Assembly: GCA_003457135.1 (NCBI GenBank)
Contig: DMSQ01000094.1
Coordinates: 1 to 19,741, forward strand
Direction of reading: 5' to 3'
Source: Prolixibacteraceae bacterium
GTDB taxonomy: Bacteria; Bacteroidota; Bacteroidia; Bacteroidales; Prolixibacteraceae
DNA length: 19,741 nucleotides
Below, in pieces: positions 14,927 to 19,741 of this stretch. Numbering within the stretch: the first letter of the stretch is position 1; each line of letters begins with the position of its first letter. The position numbers and the translations under genes were made by a program. The notes under the pieces were generated by a model. It was given only the letters and a program-made list of their open reading frames with translations. It ran no database searches and was not told the origin of the DNA.

Positions 14927-17900
14927 TTACAGAGTTAAATTAATTCCAACCGTAAATGTTCGCGGAGAAGGACCATTGGTAAAGTTATTATTATCGTCCG
15001 GATTGCGGTATTGTTCCGGATCCCAGAATTTCCATTCCGGTGCCCAATAAGCTACATTCCGAACAGTTGCAAATATTTTCAAATTGCTGATATCTGCTTT
15101 CTGTACAATCGATTTTGGAACAGTATATGCCAGACTGATGTTGTCGAAACGGACAAATGACCGTTTTCTCCATACATTGAATACAGCGCCACCTTCGTTT
15201 GAATAGATGCGGGCGTAATCAGTAGTTGGATTTTCAGGAGTCCAATAAGGAGTTACGTAGGCATTTACGCGTTCCGGGAAACCGTCACGGTTTTTGGCCA
15301 CATTGTAAGTTCCGTAATGTCCCCAGTTGGAATAGAATGAAAGTGAAAGGTCGAAGTTTTTATAAATATTGAATTCCTGTCGCAGGTTCCAACGGTATAA
15401 TGGTTCGGTTTGTCCCTGGAATTGGTTGTCCAGCTGATTAATTTTTCCACTATTATCAACATCTTCCAGTCTAAAGTCGCCGGGGTATTGACCGTATTTT
15501 GCGGCTTCTACTTCTTCACCTTTTTGCCAAACGCCTAAAATTTTTGGTTCCCAAATCTGGCTGATCGGATGACCTATAAACCATCTGTTGGCGGTGTCGT
15601 CGCCTTCTTTTTGTCCAATCACATTTCCCTGAGCATCTTTTACATCTACCATGTCGCCATAGAGGTGAACAATTTTGTTTTTGTTGTAAGCGATGTTGAG
15701 AGAACTTTGCCATTTAAAATTCTCGCGATTCAAAACTCTGGCATTTACTGTAAATTCAAAACCATTGTTTTCCAATTCGCCAAGATTGGTCGCTACTGAA
15801 CTGAATCCGAGTAAATCAGGCAATTTGCGATCGACTAACAGATCAAGAGTGTTCATCTTATAGTATTCAATCGATCCATCAATCTTACCACCCCATAGGC
15901 CATAATCCAAGCCAACATTCAACGCACGGCCTTTTTCCCATTTCAGGTTCGGATTAGCCATACGGTTAACATACAACTGGTTACTTTCATAAATGGTTCC
16001 TGAAATAGTTTGATAAGGATATTTGCCAATGCTCATTGAAGATAGTGCATCGTAGCGCCCTACTTCACGGTTTCCGTTTTCACCATACGATAAGCGAAGT
16101 TTGGTGTAAGTAAGAATGTCGTTTTTAAAGAATTCTTCGTCAGAAATAACCCAGCCCAAAGCTGCTGAAGGAAATGTTCCGCGTGGGTTACGAAGACCGA
16201 ATGCAGAATAACCGTCACGACGGATAGACAGGGTGACCATATATTTGTTGTTGTATGAATAGAACAAACGGGCCATTAAGGCATCGCCGGTGCTGTATTC
16301 ATCGTTGCTCGAAATACTGTTGGCAGTGCTTTTACCGGCCGACATGTTGTGGTATCCAAGGGCATCGGTCGGTGAGAAACCCTGTGTTGACATTGAATTT
16401 TGCCAGCTTTGGTATTTTTCTGCATTGGCCAGCAAAGTAACATCAAACGTGTGTAGCTTGTTGAAGGTTTTATTCCATTTAATCAAATGGTCGAGCTGCC
16501 AACTGTAAATTCTACTCTGTTCGCGGTTAGCCTGACCTCCAAACTTGGCCCATTCTTCGTGCAGTGCCGATTGGTGGTTCATATATTCGTACCACTCTGA
16601 TCGTGGTGCAAAATTGAGTTGATAGGTTATACCTAAAGGCAAAGTCACTTTGGCGTAAAGATTGCTGATAAGCGTATTATAAACCCTCCTGCGGTTTTGA
16701 TACATTTTGTCGTAGAGTGGATATTTTGCTCCACGGCCTAAATCATCAACCGGGCTGATCCGAATGGTGACGCCATCGTCCTTATATATTGAACCCCATG
16801 GAGAACTGCTTACAATTTGACCCCAGGCTGCTCTAATTGCACTTTCATCGCGATTGGCAAACTGTGTGTTAATACCAACATTTAACCAGTCGGTTACTTT
16901 GGCATCGAGATTAATACGGCTTCGAATTGTCTTAAAATTGTCACCCACTATTACTCCCTCGTTGCTGTTATAACCTAAAGACCAATAATAGGTAACTTCA
17001 TCCTTTTTTCCTGATAAAGAGAGGTTATGATCCTGGCGTAACCCGTTTTGGAAAACCAAATCTCCCCATTTAGTCGGAGTTCCGGCTTTGTAGTTCTTCA
17101 CCTCAACAGGAAGCAATCCCAATCGTGGCAACCAAATATCGAGCAATTCTCCGGTTGAGCCATCCCGCCACATGGCTTCAGTTACACCTTCAGGAAGTTT
17201 AGTCGGGTCGTCAAATTTATAAAGCTTTTGATTGGTGGCCGCATTGTAATAATTTAATGATTTCATTACATCTGTACGCCAGTTGATAAAGTCATAAGGG
17301 TCGTGTACATCCTGAAGTGTTGCCATGGTAGCCACCCCAACGCTTGATGTAACATTGATCATTGGTTTGCCCTGTTTACCTTTTTTAGTGGTAATAATAA
17401 TTACCCCGTTGGCTGCCCTAGCCCCGTAAACAGCCGAAGAAGAAGCATCTTTCAATACATCAATGGTTTCAATATCGCTTGGATTGATATCTTCCAATCC
17501 TCCCTGATAGATTACACCATCTAGCACGATTAATGGAGAAGATGAGGTTTTCAGCGTGTTGTCACCCCGGATTTCGAAATCACCGCCACCTTTGGCCAGT
17601 GATGAAAAACCTACACTTAAACCGGCAATGTTTCCACGAAGAACATCTTGTACCGACTGTGGTTTTTCATTTTCGAGGCGCTCCGACTTTACTTGTGCAA
17701 CTGAACCTGTAAGGTCGCGTTTTTTGACAGTACCATAACCTACCGCCACAACTTCTTCCAACCCGATGGTTTCTTCTTCCATCACCACATTGATTGAAGT
17801 CCGGTTGTTTACTGCAATTTCCTGGGTTTTTAAGCCTACGAAGGAAAATACCAAAGTTGATTTTGCACTTGGAGCAGATAAAGAATAATTTCCATTTACA

Positions 17901-18178
17901 TCAGAAATAATACCTGTATTTGTTCCTTTTACAGTAATGGTTACACCTGGAATTGCTTCACCACTTTGAGATTTCACAGTACCTTTAACGTTGAATTTTT
18001 GTTCCTGCGCAACAGGGGAACTGTCGTCAACCCCAGATGCCAAATTAGTGAAACGAGAGTCTGTAGCAGCACTCGCAGAGAGAAAGCTGAACAGAACGAG
18101 TAGAATGGTTAGCCTCGTGTACCAAATAAATTTTTGCCGGCCTTGATATGAACCGGTAAGGTCACACTTTTTTTTCAT
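14927..18178 (-). CDS. SusC/RagA-family TonB-dependent outer-membrane transporter
   Basis: A 1083-residue TonB-dependent importer that forms the beta-barrel of a SusCD uptake complex. The order is: signal peptide (core TILLVLFSFLSASAA), carboxypeptidase-regulatory-like domain (about 60-135, VKGTVKSQSGEAIPGVTITV), the EEVVAVGYGT segment, plug domain with VLRGNIAGLSV, PLIVLDGVIY and SSAVYGARAANGVIIITTKK, then a long barrel ending in a beta-strand (FTVGINLTL). No STN domain is present, so it does not look like a sigma/anti-sigma signalling type. The frame opens at a TTG at 18187; I chose the ATG three codons later, giving MKKKCDLTGS. The upstream 18179-18448 region has no recognised promoter box but holds a long hairpin. 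Confidence 0.96.
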   Translation of the reverse strand: MKKKCDLTGSYQGRQKFIWYTRLTILLVLFSFLSASAATDSRFTNLASGVDDSSPVAQEQKFNVKGTVKSQSGEAIPGVTITVKGTNTGIISDVNGNYSLSAPSAKSTLVFSFVGLKTQEIAVNNRTSINVVMEEETIGLEEVVAVGYGTVKKRDLTGSVAQVKSERLENEKPQSVQDVLRGNIAGLSVGFSSLAKGGGDFEIRGDNTLKTSSSPLIVLDGVIYQGGLEDINPSDIETIDVLKDASSSAVYGARAANGVIIITTKKGKQGKPMINVTSSVGVATMATLQDVHDPYDFINWRTDVMKSLNYYNAATNQKLYKFDDPTKLPEGVTEAMWRDGSTGELLDIWLPRLGLLPVEVKNYKAGTPTKWGDLVFQNGLRQDHNLSLSGKKDEVTYYWSLGYNSNEGVIVGDNFKTIRSRINLDAKVTDWLNVGINTQFANRDESAIRAAWGQIVSSSPWGSIYKDDGVTIRISPVDDLGRGAKYPLYDKMYQNRRRVYNTLISNLYAKVTLPLGITYQLNFAPRSEWYEYMNHQSALHEEWAKFGGQANREQSRIYSWQLDHLIKWNKTFNKLHTFDVTLLANAEKYQSWQNSMSTQGFSPTDALGYHNMSAGKSTANSISSNDEYSTGDALMARLFYSYNNKYMVTLSIRRDGYSAFGLRNPRGTFPSAALGWVISDEEFFKNDILTYTKLRLSYGENGNREVGRYDALSSMSIGKYPYQTISGTIYESNQLYVNRMANPNLKWEKGRALNVGLDYGLWGGKIDGSIEYYKMNTLDLLVDRKLPDLLGFSSVATNLGELENNGFEFTVNARVLNRENFKWQSSLNIAYNKNKIVHLYGDMVDVKDAQGNVIGQKEGDDTANRWFIGHPISQIWEPKILGVWQKGEEVEAAKYGQYPGDFRLEDVDNSGKINQLDNQFQGQTEPLYRWNLRQEFNIYKNFDLSLSFYSNWGHYGTYNVAKNRDGFPERVNAYVTPYWTPENPTTDYARIYSNEGGAVFNVWRKRSFVRFDNISLAYTVPKSIVQKADISNLKIFATVRNVAYWAPEWKFWDPEQYRNPDDNNNFTNGPSPRTFTVGINLTL

Positions 18179-18306
18179 AGAATACAAATTTTAGGTTAAT
18201 GACTTAAAATAGAAAAAGTTTGGATCATTATGTAGTAAAAAGGTTTCCGGAATGTTTCGACTCATTGACTTTGATATTCAATCAGATAAGCCGACAGTAG
18301 AGGGCG

Positions 18307-18346
18307 AACATGATTTTGAGGAATGCCATTCCTTTTCAGTCATGTT
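18307..18346. other. Imperfect hairpin upstream of susC
   Basis: AACATGA (18307-18313) pairs with TCATGTT (18340-18346), and AGGAAT (18319-18324) pairs with ATTCCT (18328-18333) over a 3-nt loop. An internal loop lies between the two stems. It is about 130-170 nt upstream of the susC ATG, so it could be part of its leader or a decayed repeat. The rest of 18188-18470 shows nothing I recognise. Confidence 0.5.
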
Positions 18347-18471
18347 GTTTCGTTAATAATTGTTAAAGATAGCTTATGAAAGAAATGAAGTACAGTATTA
18401 TTTTTGCAAGTCCTTGTACTATTTTATCAAGATATAAAATGAATATTCTTAGAGAATTACCTTTACGAAAT

Positions 18472-18574
18472 TGTCCGTTAGGACATTAATATCCCGATTG
18501 CGTGGGATCAATTCCCTACGGGAAATTTGGTCTAATGATGTTTCTTTTCTATTGATATTCATCTCCTTCGGAGA
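18472..18574. repeat. Distant degenerate REP-like cluster
   Basis: Four small palindromes follow one another: TGTCCGTTAGGACA (18472-18485), ATCCC/GGGAT (18491-18508), TTCCCTACGGGAA (18512-18524) and TCTCCTTCGGAGA (18562-18574). The inverse decamer CTATTGATAT at 18549-18558 lies just before the last one, in the same order and spacing as in the array at 11937-11963. It lies in the 457-nt gap between susC and the channel gene. This gap also has a 32-nt polypyrimidine tract at 18610-18641 and no credible gene. Confidence 0.75.
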
Positions 18575-18644
18575 AATTTTAAACAGTTTCTTTATTTCAC
18601 GACCAATGATTTTTTCCTTTTTCCTCTTTTCTCTTTCCTTTAAT

Positions 18645-19682
18645 TTATTTCTGATTCTCCAGCAGATTCCTGAACTCCTTAATCTGGACTGGTGAACCAA
18701 GCACAAAAAGCTGATCCCCGCGACTGAGTGTGAGTTCCGGATCAGGATTAAAAACATATTTGGCGCCGCTGATTTTAATTCCGATAATGTTGATACCGGA
18801 TTTGTCTTTTGCATGTAACACTTTAAGCGCTTTATTTACAAAACAGGTGGCCATTTGAGTACACGAAATTTCCTCGAGGCTTACATCTTTACTTTGCTGA
18901 AGGAGTATGTATTCCAGAAATTCGACCACATCGGGCTGAGTAACCAGTTTAGCCATTCGCTGACCGCCAATACGTTCAGGCATAATTACATTGGTAGCGC
19001 CTGCCCTGCGAAGTTTGGTAATTGACTCCATCTCCGAAGCACGGCTGATGATTTTCAATCCCGGATTGATACTTCGCGCCGTCAGCACCACAAAAACGTT
19101 GTCAGCATCGTTTGGTGTAGTGGCAATCAATGCCTTGGCATGTTCAATACGTGCCTGGAACAGAATCTCTTCGTGTGTGGCATCACCATGGATGTAAAGC
19201 AGGTTTTCGTCTTCACGAATGCGGTTCATGACCGTTTCACGCTTGTCAATAACCACAAAATCAACGCCGTAGTCGCGTAGCTCCATGGCAGCCTGTTCTC
19301 CATTCCTTCCATAACCAACAATGATGGTATGGTCTTTCAGTTTCATGATTTTTTTGTCCACTCGGTAAGTTTTTAAGTAATCTTTTAATTCTCCATCGAA
19401 AACAAAACGGGCCAGACTTGAACCCACCCAGGCCAAACTGCCCAAACTGAACATGATCAATCCTGAAGTAAAAAGCTTTCCGAAATCAGAAAGTGGATGA
19501 ATCACGCCGAACCCGACTGTCGAAATGGTAATCACAGTCATAAAGAAAGCATCAATCAACGGGTACTTTTCGTGTGCCCAATAAAACAGAGTGCCTGAAG
19601 ATAGTAGTAGTACAATTAGTACAATTGCAGTCCGGATGGTTTTATTCGATACTTCCTTAAATCTGTTAAACGGCTGGCTCAT
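18645..19682 (-). CDS. Two-TM potassium channel with cytoplasmic RCK (TrkA-N/TrkA-C) domain
   Basis: A 345-residue inner-membrane channel subunit. TM1 is about residues 17-36 (TAIVLIVLLLSSGTLFYW). A pore helix follows, with the selectivity filter TVGFG (55-59), and TM2 is about 70-92 (LFTSGLIMFSLGSLAWVGSS). The cytoplasmic part begins with a Rossmann RCK/TrkA-N domain (HTIIVGYGRNGEQAAMEL, glycine motif at 123-128; acidic end of the second strand at FVVIDKRE). It ends with a TrkA-C module (INIIGIKISGAKYVFNPDPE through GDQLFVLGS). This is the MthK/Kch-like plan, in which nucleotide or Ca2+ binding to RCK gates K+ flow. The filter has GFG rather than GYG, a variant seen in other K+ channels. The start is an ATG; the 59 nt upstream to the window edge show no clear promoter. 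Confidence 0.93.
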   Translation of the reverse strand: MSQPFNRFKEVSNKTIRTAIVLIVLLLSSGTLFYWAHEKYPLIDAFFMTVITISTVGFGVIHPLSDFGKLFTSGLIMFSLGSLAWVGSSLARFVFDGELKDYLKTYRVDKKIMKLKDHTIIVGYGRNGEQAAMELRDYGVDFVVIDKRETVMNRIREDENLLYIHGDATHEEILFQARIEHAKALIATTPNDADNVFVVLTARSINPGLKIISRASEMESITKLRRAGATNVIMPERIGGQRMAKLVTQPDVVEFLEYILLQQSKDVSLEEISCTQMATCFVNKALKVLHAKDKSGINIIGIKISGAKYVFNPDPELTLSRGDQLFVLGSPVQIKEFRNLLENQK

Positions 19683-19741
19683 TTCTAATTATTGACTGAA
19701 GTTATGATCTTCGCTCCCAACTGGCAATTTAAGCATTTTTT

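Noticed and set aside
1248..18178. CE15 esterase and susCD as one polysaccharide utilisation locus
   Set aside because: They are more than 10 kb apart with ribosomal, nuclease and salvage genes and a mobile module between them.
18391..18407. TATTTTTGC (18399-18407) as a plus-strand promoter -7 box
   Set aside because: No TTG lies 19-21 nt upstream and there is no plus-strand gene downstream.
18449..18814. 121-residue minus-strand open frame beside the K+ channel
   Set aside because: Its first half overlaps the channel gene in another frame and its second half runs through the hairpin cluster and purine tract; low-complexity Lys/Glu/Arg composition and no family resemblance.

Overview
The window reads as chromosomal DNA of a member of the Bacteroidota. 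It carries a SusC/SusD outer-membrane pair, two Bacteroidota-type lipoproteins with short lipoboxes, a strong TTG-N19-TAnnTTTGC promoter in front of rpsO, and few recognisable Shine-Dalgarno sequences. A free-living polysaccharide-degrading genus of the Marinilabiliales/Prolixibacteraceae kind is a guess from style only. Every protein gene lies on the minus strand except one: a small HUH transposase at 12418-12879.

Layout in window coordinates. 34-1164: soluble PAS histidine kinase. 1248-2591: secreted CE15-type glucuronoyl esterase. 2688-3602: glutaminase. 3865-5619: lipoprotein with an OmpA-like segment and TPRs. 5727-6362: deoxynucleoside kinase. 6427-8535: prolyl oligopeptidase lipoprotein. 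8909-11188 and 11356-11622: pnp and rpsO, in the usual rpsO-then-pnp order, each followed by an intrinsic terminator. 11893-12951: a REP-like array with a REP-associated tyrosine transposase (RAYT/IS200-like). 13023-18178: a susC-susD operon ending in a terminator. 18188-18644: a gene-free stretch with a hairpin and a second, degenerate REP cluster. 18645-19682: two-TM potassium channel with an RCK domain.

Most genes are housekeeping or general physiology and do not form one pathway. The functional groupings that can be defended are rpsO/pnp (translation and RNA decay) and susC/susD (uptake of an unknown glycan or oligomer). The esterase and the prolyl oligopeptidase are extracytoplasmic degradative enzymes, but they are too far from susCD to be called one polysaccharide utilisation locus.

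The most interesting content is intergenic. Three unrelated palindrome families sit between genes. (1) A TGACGGGGTGA palindrome occurs three times (3768-3800, 6378-6414, 8559-8639), with paired base changes that keep the stem intact. (2) A composite of nested inverted repeats lies at 8735-8818. (3) A family pairs CCCC/GGGG hairpins with the decamer ATATCAATAG. It forms a duplicated array around the transposase, overlaps the transposase stop codon and reappears about 6 kb away. I found no CRISPR array, tRNA, rRNA, phage genes or obvious defence system.
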